Counted from the stretch's first letter, positions 34,009-43,163 are shown. The stretch: DNA of 64,000 bases from Streptomyces longhuiensis (GCF_020616555.1 NZ_CP085173.1:3297501-3361500), one strand, 5' to 3'. Notes: generated by a model not told the origin, from the letters alone. Made by a program: numbers and translations.

Positions 34009-34830
34009 TCAGGACTGCGGGGCGCGCGGCTTGCGCGTGCGCTGCGGAGGGTGGGTGAGCCGCTTCTCCAGGAGGCTCGCCGCCCTGCGCAGGGCGTCGA
34101 GGCGGTCGTCGGGCCCGTCGGCGAAGCGCTCCTTGGCGCCACCGAGACTGAGGCTGCCGTAGGGCTCGCGGCCGAGGAAGACCGGCACGGCGACCGTGGC
34201 GATCCCGGCGTCGTACTCGCCGACCGTCCAGGCGTAGCCCTGGGCGCGCACCTGCACCAGCTCACGCTCCAGCTCGTCGGGGTCGGTGACCGTGCGGTCG
34301 GTGAAGCGGGCCATGGGACGGCCGCGGAAGAGGCGATGGCGCTGCTCGTCGGGCAGGAACGCGTAGAACGACTTGGCTGTGGCTCCGGCGTGCGCCGGAT
34401 ACAGCTCGCCGACCAGCGGGTAGTAGCGCAGCGGCCCCGACTCGCCCTCGACGGCCGCGACGCAGCGCATGTGGAAGCTGTCCGGCAGACAGAACAGGAC
34501 CGTGTCGCCGGTCGCCCGGCCCAGCTCCTCGAGGACGGGCGCGGCGAGCAGTTCGAGTGAGCCCGAGCGCTCCCACATCCGGCCGAGCCGCAGCACGGCG
34601 GGTCCCATCCGGTAGCGGCGCGTCGCCGGGTCGGAGACCAGGAAGCCGCGTCCGGCGAGCGTGGACAGGAGCCGCTGCGCCACCGAGGTGTCCCAGCCGA
34701 ACTCCGCCGCGATCTCGGTCACGCCCCAGTCCGGCCGTGTCCGCTCGAAGGCGAGCAGCACGAGCAGGGCCCGGTCGACCGTCTGCAGCGCGCCGGCGGG
34801 CGTCCTGCGGTCCAGCGGGATCTCACTCAT
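34009..34830 (-). CDS. IclR family transcriptional regulator
   Basis: A 273-residue regulator with an N-terminal winged helix (LQTVDRALLVLLAFERTRPD, GVTEIAAEFGWDTSVAQRLL) and a GAF-like ligand domain (AHAGATAKSFYAFLP, GYAWTVGEYDAGIATVAVPV). ATG chosen for the AGAGGTGTGGCG ribosome site upstream. Divergent from the DUF1177-permease-M20 operon and upstream of pepE, it is the likely repressor or activator of both. Candidate operator dyads lie in the intergenic gap. Confidence 0.92.
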   Translation of the reverse strand: MSEIPLDRRTPAGALQTVDRALLVLLAFERTRPDWGVTEIAAEFGWDTSVAQRLLSTLAGRGFLVSDPATRRYRMGPAVLRLGRMWERSGSLELLAAPVLEELGRATGDTVLFCLPDSFHMRCVAAVEGESGPLRYYPLVGELYPAHAGATAKSFYAFLPDEQRHRLFRGRPMARFTDRTVTDPDELERELVQVRAQGYAWTVGEYDAGIATVAVPVFLGREPYGSLSLGGAKERFADGPDDRLDALRRAASLLEKRLTHPPQRTRKPRAPQS

Positions 34831-34844
34831 CGCCACACCTCTCA

Positions 34845-34901
34845 AGATCTGCGCATCTCAGCATTCAGACCTTAATTGCAGATAACGGGAAACAGTTGCC
34901 G
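34845..34901. promoter_or_regulatory. candidate IclR operator region
   Basis: The gap between iclR and the DUF1177 gene contains AGATCTGCGCATCT (34845-34858), an inverted AGAT/ATCT pair, and an AT-rich run around 34870-34900 with GCAGATAACGGGAAACAGTTGC. This is the only AT-rich part of the divergon and is where divergent promoters are expected. Confidence 0.4.
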
Positions 34902-34978
34902 ACAACGCTAACCGATCCCGAATCTGCTGTCAGCACCACCCGACCTGGAGTGAGTGTCGGGAGCGAGAGAGGCCGCCC

Positions 34979-35944
34979 ATGCTGAAGTACGTCCTTGACA
35001 TCGTCGAACTCCTCGACGACCCGAACGCCGACGGCAAACGCGCCGTGGAGTACCTCGACTCGGTCGCGGGCCCGCAGGGCTCCGGCGCCGAGGTCACCAC
35101 CGTCACCGGCGAGCGCGGCTCGACCGACTTCGTCCTGGTACGGATCCCGGGCAGCTCGGGACGTACGAGCGGCGGCTCGTCCCGCACGCTCGGCGTGGTC
35201 GGCCGCCTCGGCGGCGTCGGCGCCCGGCCGGAGATGACGGGCCTGGTCTCCGACGCGGACGGCGCCGCCGCCGCGCTCGCCACCGCGGCCAAGCTGCTCG
35301 ACATGCGCCGCAAGGGCGACGTGCTGCCGGGTGACGTCATCGTCGCCACGCACATCTGCCCGGACGCGCCCACCGCGCCGCACGACCCGGTCCCCTTCAT
35401 GGACTCCCCGGTCGACATCGCCACGATGAACCGGCACGAGGTCACCGGCGAGATGGAGGCCGTGCTCTCCATCGACACCACCAAGGGCAACCGGATCATC
35501 AACCACAAGGGCCTGGCGCTGTCCCCCACCGTCAAGGAGGGGTGGGTGCTGCGGGTCAGCGAGGCGCTCGGCGAGCTGCTCGCGGTCGTCACGGGTGAGC
35601 CCTTGGTCACATACCCGGTGACCACACAGGACATCACGCCGTACGGTAACGGGGCACATCACATCAATTCGATCCTCCAGCCGGCCACGGCGACCCCCGC
35701 TCCGGTCGTCGGCCTCGCGGTCACCTCGGCCGCCGCGGTCCCCGGCTGCCAGACCGGCGCGAGCCATGAGACCGACATCGCCGGTGCCGCACGCTTCGCC
35801 GTCGAGACGGCCAAGGCGTACGGGGGAGGCCGACTCGACTTCCACGACGAGGCGGAGTTCGACAACCTCGTGAGCCGCTACGGCTCCCTGTCCCACCTTC
35901 AGACGCTCGGCCGTGAGAGCCGTGAGCCCCGGGAGTCCTCATGA
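34979..35944 (+). CDS. DUF1177 domain-containing protein
   Basis: A 321-residue protein matching DUF1177: an N terminus MLKYVLDIVELLDDPNADGK, then DVIVATHICPDAPTAPHDP (about 119-137), FMDSPVDIATMN and GCQTGASHETDIAG. The family is cytoplasmic and usually found with peptidases and transporters; an amidohydrolase or peptidase-like role has been suggested by context only. First gene of the plus-strand operon; its stop overlaps the permease start by four bases. Confidence 0.85.
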   Translation: MLKYVLDIVELLDDPNADGKRAVEYLDSVAGPQGSGAEVTTVTGERGSTDFVLVRIPGSSGRTSGGSSRTLGVVGRLGGVGARPEMTGLVSDADGAAAALATAAKLLDMRRKGDVLPGDVIVATHICPDAPTAPHDPVPFMDSPVDIATMNRHEVTGEMEAVLSIDTTKGNRIINHKGLALSPTVKEGWVLRVSEALGELLAVVTGEPLVTYPVTTQDITPYGNGAHHINSILQPATATPAPVVGLAVTSAAAVPGCQTGASHETDIAGAARFAVETAKAYGGGRLDFHDEAEFDNLVSRYGSLSHLQTLGRESREPRESS

Positions 35945-37314
35945 CCGCCACCACAGCAGAGCAGCCGGGCAAGAACCTGGGCAGCGACGACTACTCGCTC
36001 TCCCGCGTCCCGCGCGACCAGCGCCTCGGTTTCTGGACGATGCTGCTCCAGTGGCTCGCCCAGTCGGGCTCCATCTCGCAGTTCACGCTGGGCGCCACCA
36101 TCGGCGTCGGCATGACCTTCGGGAACGCGTTCCTCGCCTTCACGCTCGGCGCGGTCATCCTCGAAGTGGTGATCTTCGCGATCGGTCTGGCCGGTATGCG
36201 CGAGGGCCTCGCGACCCCGATGCTGACCCGCTGGATCGGCTTCGGCCGCAACGGCTCCGCGCTGGTCAGCTTCGTCATCGCCGTCAGTCTCGTCGGCTGG
36301 TTCGGCGTGCAGAACACGATCTTCGGCAACAGCGTGTCCGCGCTCGTCGGCGGCCCGTCCTGGATGTGGTGCGTGGCCGCCGGCCTCGCCATCACGGTCC
36401 TGGTCATCTTCGGCTTCCGCTACATGGCGCTCTTCGCGAAGATCGTCACGCCGCTGTTCTTCGCCCTGGTCGCCTGGTCGGTCACGAACGCCCTGATGGA
36501 CCACTCCATCGGCGACCTGATCAGTTCCCCGGCGCCGGGGCAGACGATCCCGCTCGCCGTCGCGGCCACCGCCATCGCGGGCGGCTACATGACCGGCGCG
36601 ATCGTCTCCCCCGAGATGACCCGCTACAACCGCAAGGGCTCGCACGTCTTCCTGCAGAGCGCCTCGTCGATGATCCTCTCCGAGTACATCGTCGGCCTCA
36701 CGGGCGTGCTGCTCGGCCACCTGGTGAAGTCCAGCGAGGTGTCGCACATCGTGCTCTCCACCTCGGGCGCCTTCGGTGTGATCGTGGTCCTGATGTCCAC
36801 CGCGAAGATCAACGACTGGAACCTGTACGGCTCCTCGCTCGGCGTCGTCAACTTCTTCCAGGTCGTCTTCGGCAAGCGTCTGCACCGCGGCGCCGTCACC
36901 GTCGCGCTCGGCCTCGCGGGCACGCTGCTCTCGGCCGTCGGCATCATGACCCACTTCACCGAGTTCCTCTCCGTGCTCGGCGTCGCCATCCCGCCCATCG
37001 GCGGCATCATCGTGGCCGAGTACTGGGTCGTACGGCGCATGCGCAAGCCGCTCGACGAGACCCGCGAGGCCGGGACGCTGCCCACGTCGTCGCCGACCTG
37101 GGTGCCCCTGTCGATCGTGATCTGGATCGCCGCGTTCTGTGTCGGCAAGTACGTGACCGTCGGCATCCCGGCGCTCAACTCGCTCGCCACCGCCTTCGTC
37201 CTGTACTCCGTCCTCGGCCTCCTCGGCCTCGTGCGGCCGTACGGCACCTCCACCCTGGACGACGAGGACACCGTCCCCGCCGCCCCCGAAGCGACCCCCG
37301 TGGGAGCGGCATGA
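35941..37314 (+). CDS. NCS1 family purine/cytosine permease-like transporter
   Basis: A 457-residue, 12-TM permease of the nucleobase:cation symporter-1 family, starting with the typical soluble leader DYSLSRVPRDQRLGFW and containing QFTLGATIGVGMTF, MTGAIVSPEMTRYNRK (about 219-234) and GVAIPPIGGIIVAEYWVVRR. Imports nucleobases, hydantoins, allantoin or similar N-heterocycles with protons or sodium. Overlaps its neighbours by ATGA at both ends, so all three genes of the operon are coupled. The adjacent peptidases suggest a ureido or acyl-amino acid substrate. Confidence 0.88.
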   Translation: MTATTAEQPGKNLGSDDYSLSRVPRDQRLGFWTMLLQWLAQSGSISQFTLGATIGVGMTFGNAFLAFTLGAVILEVVIFAIGLAGMREGLATPMLTRWIGFGRNGSALVSFVIAVSLVGWFGVQNTIFGNSVSALVGGPSWMWCVAAGLAITVLVIFGFRYMALFAKIVTPLFFALVAWSVTNALMDHSIGDLISSPAPGQTIPLAVAATAIAGGYMTGAIVSPEMTRYNRKGSHVFLQSASSMILSEYIVGLTGVLLGHLVKSSEVSHIVLSTSGAFGVIVVLMSTAKINDWNLYGSSLGVVNFFQVVFGKRLHRGAVTVALGLAGTLLSAVGIMTHFTEFLSVLGVAIPPIGGIIVAEYWVVRRMRKPLDETREAGTLPTSSPTWVPLSIVIWIAAFCVGKYVTVGIPALNSLATAFVLYSVLGLLGLVRPYGTSTLDDEDTVPAAPEATPVGAA

Positions 37315-38636
37315 ACACCCCCAGCGCCCTGACCCCCGCATCAGAAGAGGCCCAGGCCGAGGTCGTCGGACTGTGCGCGGAACTGATCCGCTTCGACACG
37401 TCCAACCCGACGAGCGACGAGCGCGCCTGCGCCGACTGGGTCGTGGCCCGCCTCGCCGAGGCAGGCATCGACTCGACCCTCGTCGAGAGCGCGCCGGGCC
37501 GGGCGAACGTCATCGCCCGCATCCCCGGCGCGGACAGCACCCGCGGCGCCCTCCTCGTGCACGGCCACCTCGACGTCGTGCCCGCCGACGCCGCCGAGTG
37601 GCAGGTGCCGCCCTTCTCCGGCGAGATCCGCGACGGCTACCTGTGGGGCCGCGGCGCGATCGACATGAAGGACACGGTGGCCGTGATGCTGGCCACCGCC
37701 CGCCACTTCGCCCGCACCGGCACCCGCCCCTCGCGGGAGATCGTCCTCGCGTTCCTCGCCGACGAGGAGGCGGGCGGCAAGTTCGGCGCGCACTGGCTCG
37801 TCGAGCACCACCCGGAGCTCTTCGCGGGCGTCACCGAGGCGATCGGCGAGGGCGGCGGATTCTCGTACGCGCTCGACGACACACAGCGCCTCTACCCGAT
37901 CGAGAACGCCCAGCGCGGCATGGCCTGGATGGAGCTCACGGCGACGGGCCGGGCGGGCCACGGCTCCTCCCCCAACGACGAGAACGCGGTCACCGACCTC
38001 TCCGAGTCCCTCACCCGCATCGGCCGCCACACGTTCCCGATCCGCCTCATCGAGCCCGTACGGGCACTGCTGGCCGAGGCCGCCGAACTCAAGGGCGTGA
38101 AGATCGACTTCGAGGCGGACGACCTCGACGCCGAGCTCGCCAAGCTGGGCCCGGTCGCCGACTTCATGCAGGTGGTGCTCCGCAACTCCGCGAACCCCAC
38201 CATGTTCACCGCCGGCTACCAGACGAACGTCATCCCCGGCAGGGCCACCGCCCGCGTCGACGGCCGCTTCCTGCCCGGCCACGAGCAGGAACTCGTCGAC
38301 ACCATCGACGAGTTGCTCCTGCCGTCCGTGCGGCGCGAGTGGGTCAACCACGACATCGCCATGGAGACGACGTTCGACGGCCCGCTCGTCGACGCCATGT
38401 GCGAGGCCGTGCGCGCCGAGGACCCCGACGGCCACCCGGTCCCGTACTGCAACCCGGGCGGCACCGACGCCAAGGCCTTCACCAAGCTGGACATCCGCTG
38501 CTTCGGCTTCAAGGGCCTCAAGCTGCCGCACGACCTGGACTACGGCCGCCTCTTCCACGGCGTCGACGAGCGCGTCCCGCTCGAGGGCCTGCGGTTCGGC
38601 GTCCGCGTCATGACCCGCCTCTGGCAGAGCTGCTGA
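37311..38636 (+). CDS. M20 family metallopeptidase (ArgE/DapE/CPG2-like)
   Basis: A 441-residue zinc amidohydrolase-type peptidase. Metal ligands and catalytic residues are in VHGHLDVVPAD (about 83-93), GRGAIDMKDTVA (about 113-124), the Glu pair in LADEEAGGK and a final histidine in the LKLPHDLDYGRLFHG region. A dimerisation domain lies at about 200-330. M20 enzymes cleave N-acyl, N-carbamoyl or peptide bonds. Coupled by ATGA to the permease, it should hydrolyse the imported compound. Confidence 0.9.
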   Translation: MNTPSALTPASEEAQAEVVGLCAELIRFDTSNPTSDERACADWVVARLAEAGIDSTLVESAPGRANVIARIPGADSTRGALLVHGHLDVVPADAAEWQVPPFSGEIRDGYLWGRGAIDMKDTVAVMLATARHFARTGTRPSREIVLAFLADEEAGGKFGAHWLVEHHPELFAGVTEAIGEGGGFSYALDDTQRLYPIENAQRGMAWMELTATGRAGHGSSPNDENAVTDLSESLTRIGRHTFPIRLIEPVRALLAEAAELKGVKIDFEADDLDAELAKLGPVADFMQVVLRNSANPTMFTAGYQTNVIPGRATARVDGRFLPGHEQELVDTIDELLLPSVRREWVNHDIAMETTFDGPLVDAMCEAVRAEDPDGHPVPYCNPGGTDAKAFTKLDIRCFGFKGLKLPHDLDYGRLFHGVDERVPLEGLRFGVRVMTRLWQSC

Positions 38637-38677
38637 CCCGCGGCTCCCCCCGATCGCCCCTGACCCGGGCTCACCCC

Positions 38678-38716
38678 CCGTACGCCCCCGCCGCAGCCGG
38701 CGACGGGGGCGTACGG
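38678..38716 (+). terminator. hairpin terminator after the M20 operon
   Basis: Perfect 13-bp arms CCGTACGCCCCCG (38678-38690) and CGGGGGCGTACGG (38704-38716) with a 13-base loop, 42 bases after the M20 stop. Confidence 0.85.
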
Positions 38717-38761
38717 CAGCATGGGCGGCCGTACATCTACACGCCTAGGACAGGGGAACCC

Positions 38762-39412
38762 ATGAGCGCGGCGCCCAAGCCGGAGATCCTCGCCGCCTTC
38801 GAGGCCGCCAAGGGGTTCATGCCGCTCGGCGAAGGGCTGGCGCTCTACGCGGCCGCCACCGAGGCCGCCGCGCTCGGGCTCCCGCTCCTGGAGGTCGGCA
38901 CGTACTGCGGGCGCTCCACGATCCTGCTCGCCGACGCGGCCCGCCAGGCCGGGGTGAGCGCGCTCACCGTCGACCACCACCGCGGCAGCGAGGAGCAGCA
39001 GCCGGGCTGGGACTACCACGACCCGGAGACCGTCGACCCGGTCGTCGGCCGCATGGACACCCTCCCCACGTTCCGGCGCACGCTGCACGCGGCCGGTCTG
39101 GAGGAGCACGTCGTCGCCCTGGTGGGCCGCTCCCCGCAGGTCGCCGCCGTCTGGGGCGGCCCGCTCGGCCTCGTCTTCATCGACGGCGGCCACACCGACG
39201 AGCACGCGACCGCCGACTACGAGGGCTGGGCCCCGCACGTCGCCGAGGGCGGCCTCCTCCTCATCCACGACGTGTTCCCGGTCAAGATCGACGAGTGGAC
39301 GGGCCAGGCCCCGTACCGCGTCTACCTCAGGGCCCTGGAATCCGGCGCGTTCACCGAGGTCTCCGCCACCGACTCCCTCCGTGTCCTGCGCCGAACAGGC
39401 CCCGGGATCTGA
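38762..39412 (+). CDS. class I SAM-dependent methyltransferase
   Basis: A 216-residue methyltransferase of the Methyltransf_24 group. The SAM motif I is LLEVGTYCGRSTILLA (about 41-56); SALTVDHHRGSEE and LVFIDGGHTDEHATADYEGW follow, as in CmcI- or TylF-like O-methyltransferases. ATG with GGGGAA upstream. Cytoplasmic; substrate unknown. It stands alone after a terminator and 24 bases before the amidase. Confidence 0.85.
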   Translation: MSAAPKPEILAAFEAAKGFMPLGEGLALYAAATEAAALGLPLLEVGTYCGRSTILLADAARQAGVSALTVDHHRGSEEQQPGWDYHDPETVDPVVGRMDTLPTFRRTLHAAGLEEHVVALVGRSPQVAAVWGGPLGLVFIDGGHTDEHATADYEGWAPHVAEGGLLLIHDVFPVKIDEWTGQAPYRVYLRALESGAFTEVSATDSLRVLRRTGPGI

Positions 39413-39436
39413 GGAAGGACCGTTAGGCTCGTCCAC

Positions 39437-40450
39437 GTGTCATACGTAGGTCCGGACAGCGACGGTTTCTTCGACGGCGACGGGGACGGCCCCCGGCGGC
39501 CGCGCCGGTTCAGCGGCGGTCCGCTGACCGTGACGCTCGCCGCGCTGGTGCCCACGGCTCTCGCCGGGTGGCTGATCTGGCAGGTGGTGGGCGGCCCGGG
39601 CGAGAACGAGCCCGCGAAGACGCTGCCCGCCGCGAGCCAGTCGTCGACGGCGGGAGTGGACACGACGTCCCCCTCCCCGTCGAAGTCCGACGACGGCAAG
39701 AAGGGCGCCGGGTCGCCGAGCGCCACCCCGTCGAAGTCGAAGCCGCCCGCCTCCTCCTCGAAGCCCGCCGGATCCGGCCCCCTCAAGGGCAAGGTCGTCG
39801 TCATCGACCCGGGCCACAATCCCGGCAACTTCCGGCACACCGCGGAGATCAACCGGCTCGTCGACATCGGGACGAACCGCAAGGAATGCGATACGACGGG
39901 AACGTCGACCAACGCCGGTTACACCGAAGCCCAGTTCACCCTCGACGTCTCGCGCCGGCTGCGCACCCTGCTCCAACAGCAGGGCGCCACCGTCGAGTTG
40001 ACCCAGAACGGCGACCGCTCCTGGGGCCCGTGCGTGGACGAGCGCGCCCGGATCGGCAACAAGGCGCACGCGGACGCGGTGATCTCCGTGCACGCCGACG
40101 GCTCCGCGGCGGGCAACCGCGGCTTCCATGTGATCCTTCCCGCATCCGTGAACTCCGGCTCCGCCGACACCACGGCGATCGCGGGCCCCTCGCGCAACCT
40201 CGGCGAACGCGTCGCGGGCAACTTCCTGCGCGCCACGGGCTCGGCCCCCTCGAACTACATCGGCGACGGCACCGGCCTCGACGTGCGCAAGGACCTGGGA
40301 GGCCTCAACCTCTCCACGGTGCCCAAGGTGTTCATCGAATGCGGCAACATGCGCGACGCGAAGGACGCGGCCCTGCTGACGAACGGCGCGTGGCGGCAGA
40401 AGGCGGCGCAGGGGATGTCTGACGGAATCGTGAGTTTCCTGCGCGGGTAG
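39437..40450 (+). CDS. N-acetylmuramoyl-L-alanine amidase (Amidase_3)
   Basis: A 337-residue membrane-anchored peptidoglycan amidase. Residues 1-28 are cytoplasmic and Asp/Gly/Arg-rich, 29-50 a transmembrane anchor, 55-112 a Ser/Pro/Lys linker, and 115-337 the zinc amidase domain with IDPGHNPGNFRHTAE, SVHADGS and the late ECGN catalytic glutamate. It cleaves the bond between muramic acid and L-Ala during wall turnover or division. GTG start at 39437. Two nearby Cys (CDTTG and GPC) may form a disulfide. Confidence 0.9.
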   Translation: MSYVGPDSDGFFDGDGDGPRRPRRFSGGPLTVTLAALVPTALAGWLIWQVVGGPGENEPAKTLPAASQSSTAGVDTTSPSPSKSDDGKKGAGSPSATPSKSKPPASSSKPAGSGPLKGKVVVIDPGHNPGNFRHTAEINRLVDIGTNRKECDTTGTSTNAGYTEAQFTLDVSRRLRTLLQQQGATVELTQNGDRSWGPCVDERARIGNKAHADAVISVHADGSAAGNRGFHVILPASVNSGSADTTAIAGPSRNLGERVAGNFLRATGSAPSNYIGDGTGLDVRKDLGGLNLSTVPKVFIECGNMRDAKDAALLTNGAWRQKAAQGMSDGIVSFLRG

Positions 40451-40598
40451 TTCTCACCCTGCGGATCGCGGCAGACACCCCCACCGCGCGGACGATAGTG
40501 TCTCCCTACGATGGGGCCACCCCCGCGCTTCGCACGGCACAGCAGCGACAGCGACGCCTCCGCCGACGACCGGACGACTGACGAAGGACCGACCTGAA

Positions 40599-41438
40599 GT
40601 GAATATCCGCTCCCTCACTCGAGGCGACGGCGTGGTGATCGGAGCAGCGGTGTTGCTGTTCATCGCCTCGTTCCTCGACATCTATTCGATCGACGGGATC
40701 TCCAGCAGCGCAGACCTCCCGAACGCGTGGGGGAGCGCACCGCTCCTGTTCAGCGTCTTCCTCGCGGGCATCTTCGCCGCTGTGCTGATCGTCGTCGCCC
40801 GGGGGCTGCCCACCGTGCCGAAGGTCGCCGGTCTCGACCTCGGCCAGTTCGGCATCGCGCTCGCCGTCTTCTCGGCGTGGAGCGCGCTCGGGAACATCTT
40901 CGACCCGGCCGGCGGCTTCAACAACACCGGTGGCAGCTCGGACAGCGGAATCGACGCCGGCACCGGCGCCATCCTCGGCCTGATCGCCGCTCTCGTGCTC
41001 GCGGGTGCCGCTGTCGCCACTCCGCTCGTGCCCGCGCTGAAGGGTGCCCTCATCGGCGCCCCTCGCCCGCAGGCTCCGCAGCCGTACGGCGCGCAGCCCG
41101 CCGGTGGCTACGGCTACCCGGGCGCCCAGCAGCCGGGCCAGCCCTACGGCGCCCAGCCGGGCCAGCCGGGCCAGCCCTACGGCGCCGGCCAGCCGCAGCA
41201 GGCGGCGCCCGCGCCGCAGGCCGCGCAGGCCCCGGCCGGCGACTTCTCGCCGTTCTGGTTCGCGGTGCCGGTGCCGCGTCCGCTGTACGCCGAGGACGGC
41301 TCCCCGACGCCGATCGCCGAGCTGGCGCCCGGCACGTGGTACCTGGCCGTCGAGCAGCGCGGCCCCGGCCTGGTGGCCCAGACGCAGGACGGCCGTCGCG
41401 GCGTCCTCCAGGACACAACGGGGATCCAGCGCGGCTGA
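40599..41438 (+). CDS. DUF5336 domain-containing membrane protein
   Basis: A 279-residue protein with four predicted transmembrane helices in residues 10-150, then a Pro/Gln/Gly/Tyr-rich stretch (about 155-215) built of QPGQPYGA repeats, and a folded C-terminal end FWFAVPVPRPLYAEDG to GVLQDTTG. This is the architecture of actinobacterial DUF5336 proteins, of unknown function. The repeat tail resembles the disordered regions of division- or wall-associated proteins. GTG start. A terminator follows 19 bases after the stop. Confidence 0.82.
   Translation: MNIRSLTRGDGVVIGAAVLLFIASFLDIYSIDGISSSADLPNAWGSAPLLFSVFLAGIFAAVLIVVARGLPTVPKVAGLDLGQFGIALAVFSAWSALGNIFDPAGGFNNTGGSSDSGIDAGTGAILGLIAALVLAGAAVATPLVPALKGALIGAPRPQAPQPYGAQPAGGYGYPGAQQPGQPYGAQPGQPGQPYGAGQPQQAAPAPQAAQAPAGDFSPFWFAVPVPRPLYAEDGSPTPIAELAPGTWYLAVEQRGPGLVAQTQDGRRGVLQDTTGIQRG
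41084..41200 (+). repeat. Pro/Gln-rich coding repeat in the DUF5336 gene
   Basis: The block CAGCCGGGCCAGCCCTACGG recurs with small changes, encoding QPGQPYGA-type units in frame. Copy number could change by slippage without loss of frame. Confidence 0.75.
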
Positions 41439-41457
41439 CGTCGCCCGGCTTTCCGTC

Positions 41458-41492
41458 ACGGCCCCTCACCCGTCTTCCGGGTGGGGGGCCGT
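41458..41492 (+). terminator. hairpin terminator after the DUF5336 gene
   Basis: Arms 41458-41472 and 41478-41492 pair over 15 bp with one wobble pair, around a five-base loop TCTTC. It separates DUF5336 from the F420-dependent oxidoreductase. Confidence 0.85.
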
Positions 41493-41519
41493 TGTCGTAC
41501 AGTCGCCCCTGGATCACGA

Positions 41520-41536
41520 ACTGACACTGCGTCAGA
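41520..41536. promoter_or_regulatory. CTGAC-N5-GTCAG palindrome upstream of the F420 oxidoreductase
   Basis: ACTGACACTGCGTCAGA has perfect inner 5-bp arms around ACTGC and ends 13 bases before the ATG at 41550. Its N5 core is identical to that of the site before the aldehyde dehydrogenase gene. Confidence 0.75.
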
Positions 41537-41549
41537 AATGGGAGCGGCC

Positions 41550-42560
41550 ATGCGACTCGGACTCGCGCTCGGCTACTGGGGCCGCGGTCCCGACCCGCGC
41601 CATCTCCAACTCGCCCAGGAGGCCGAGCGGTTGGGCTACGACTCGGTGTGGACCGCCGAGTCGTGGGGCAGCGACGCGTTCACGCCGCTGACGTGGATCG
41701 CGGCGCACACCTCACGTATCCGCCTGGGTACGGCGATCGCGCAGATGGCGGCCCGCTCCCCCACGACGACGGCGATGCACGCGCTCACCCTCGACCATCT
41801 GTCCGGCGGCCGCATGATGCTGGGGCTCGGACTGTCGGGGCCGCAGGTGGTGGAGGGTTGGTACGGGCGCCCGTTCCCGAGGTCGCCGCTCACCGCGACC
41901 CGCGAGTACGTCGACGTGGTGCGGCAGGTACTGCGGCGCGAGGGCCCGGTCGAGACGGACGGCCGCTTCCACGCGCACCCGTATCGCGGCGAGGACGCCA
42001 CCGGCCTCGGCAAGCCGCTGAAGCCGATCACGCATCCCCTGCGCGCCGACCTGCCGATCCTGCTCGGCGCCGAGGGCCCGAAGAACATCGCGCAGACGAC
42101 CCGCATCGCGGACGGCTGGCTCCCGCTGTACTGGTCGCCGACGCGCACGGACGCGTACGAGGCCTCCCTCACCGACCTCCCCGAGGACTTCGTGATCGCG
42201 CCCATGGCCCGCGTCACGGTCTGCGACGACGTCGCCGAGGGGCTGCTGCCGGTGAAGGCGATGCTGGGCTTCTACATCGGCGGCATGGGCCACGCGAAGC
42301 GCAACTTCCACGCGGACCTGATGGCACGCATGGGATACGCGGACGAGGCCCGCCGGGTCCAGGAACTCTTCCTCGCGGGACGGCGCGAGGAGGCCGTGCT
42401 GGCCGTGCCGGACGCCTTCGCCGACGAGATCTCGCTGGTCGGTCCGCGCGGGCGCATCGCCGAACGGCTGGAGCTGTGGCGCAAGGGCCCGGTCACCGAC
42501 CTGCTCGTCCTGGCCCCGGACCCGCATACGCTGCGGGTCCTGGCCGAGCTCAACTCGTAG
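41550..42560 (+). CDS. LLM class F420-dependent oxidoreductase
   Basis: A 336-residue luciferase-like TIM barrel protein. The start MRLGLALGYWGRGPDPRHLQ, the SVWTAESWGSDAF strand (about 33-45), the conserved RIRLGTAIAQMAARSP stretch and GRMMLGLGLSGPQVVEGW are typical of actinobacterial F420-using enzymes such as mycobacterial homologues near lipid genes. It reduces or oxidises an unknown substrate with coenzyme F420. GGAGCGG precedes the ATG. A CTGAC-N5-GTCAG palindrome just upstream links it to the sterol-type genes elsewhere in the window. Confidence 0.88.
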   Translation: MRLGLALGYWGRGPDPRHLQLAQEAERLGYDSVWTAESWGSDAFTPLTWIAAHTSRIRLGTAIAQMAARSPTTTAMHALTLDHLSGGRMMLGLGLSGPQVVEGWYGRPFPRSPLTATREYVDVVRQVLRREGPVETDGRFHAHPYRGEDATGLGKPLKPITHPLRADLPILLGAEGPKNIAQTTRIADGWLPLYWSPTRTDAYEASLTDLPEDFVIAPMARVTVCDDVAEGLLPVKAMLGFYIGGMGHAKRNFHADLMARMGYADEARRVQELFLAGRREEAVLAVPDAFADEISLVGPRGRIAERLELWRKGPVTDLLVLAPDPHTLRVLAELNS

Positions 42561-42590
42561 CGCAAGACGTCCCGTTGGAGGGCGTGGGCG

Positions 42591-43163
42591 CTAGGAACCC
42601 GAGGACAGTTCCTTGGCCGACGGCACCTTGTCCTTCACCTCGGCGCCCGCGCTCTTGCCCGCGTCCTTCACCGAGTTGATGACATCGTCGAAGGAGTTGA
42701 CGGCGTCGCCGTCGCCCTTGCGCAGCTTGGACGGCAGGTCCTTCAGCTTGTCGATGCCCGCCGTGAGCGGTGCGACGGCCTTGGAGAGCAGCGGGTCGCC
42801 CTTCGCGTTCTTCACGGCCGCCTTCAGCCTGTTGTACGCGAACGCGCCCGCGACACCCGCCTTGACCAGGGCGAGCTTCCGTCCGCCGGCGCCCTTCTTG
42901 AACTTGCCCTTGCGGTACGGCTTCACGATCCACTGGTAGGTCGCGCCGGCCGCGAGCCCCGCGTTGGCGACGAAGCGCGTCTTGGCGAACTTCTGCTTCT
43001 CGGCGGAGGTGCTGGGGGTCGGTTCCGCCACAGCCGCGGCCACGGTGCCCGACGGCTTGGCCTTGGTGTCGTTGCCGCTGCACGCCGTCCCGCCCACGAG
43101 GAGCGCGGAGCTGACGACGAGCGCCACGACAGCGCGGCGTACGGGCAGGGTGGGACCGGTCAC
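42591..43163 (-). CDS. putative lipoprotein, unknown function
   Basis: A 190-residue secreted protein. Residues 1-26 are a signal peptide ending in a lipobox with cysteine (LLVGGTACSG), followed by an Ala/Thr/Pro linker and a Lys-rich helical domain (KGKFKKGAGGRKLALVKAG, NRLKAAVKNAKGDPLLSKAV). The GTG at 43163 has GGAGG seven bases upstream; the ATG at 43181 lacks one. No known domain. Probably an envelope protein that binds anionic surfaces. Convergent with the F420 oxidoreductase. Confidence 0.7.
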   Translation of the reverse strand: MTGPTLPVRRAVVALVVSSALLVGGTACSGNDTKAKPSGTVAAAVAEPTPSTSAEKQKFAKTRFVANAGLAAGATYQWIVKPYRKGKFKKGAGGRKLALVKAGVAGAFAYNRLKAAVKNAKGDPLLSKAVAPLTAGIDKLKDLPSKLRKGDGDAVNSFDDVINSVKDAGKSAGAEVKDKVPSAKELSSGS

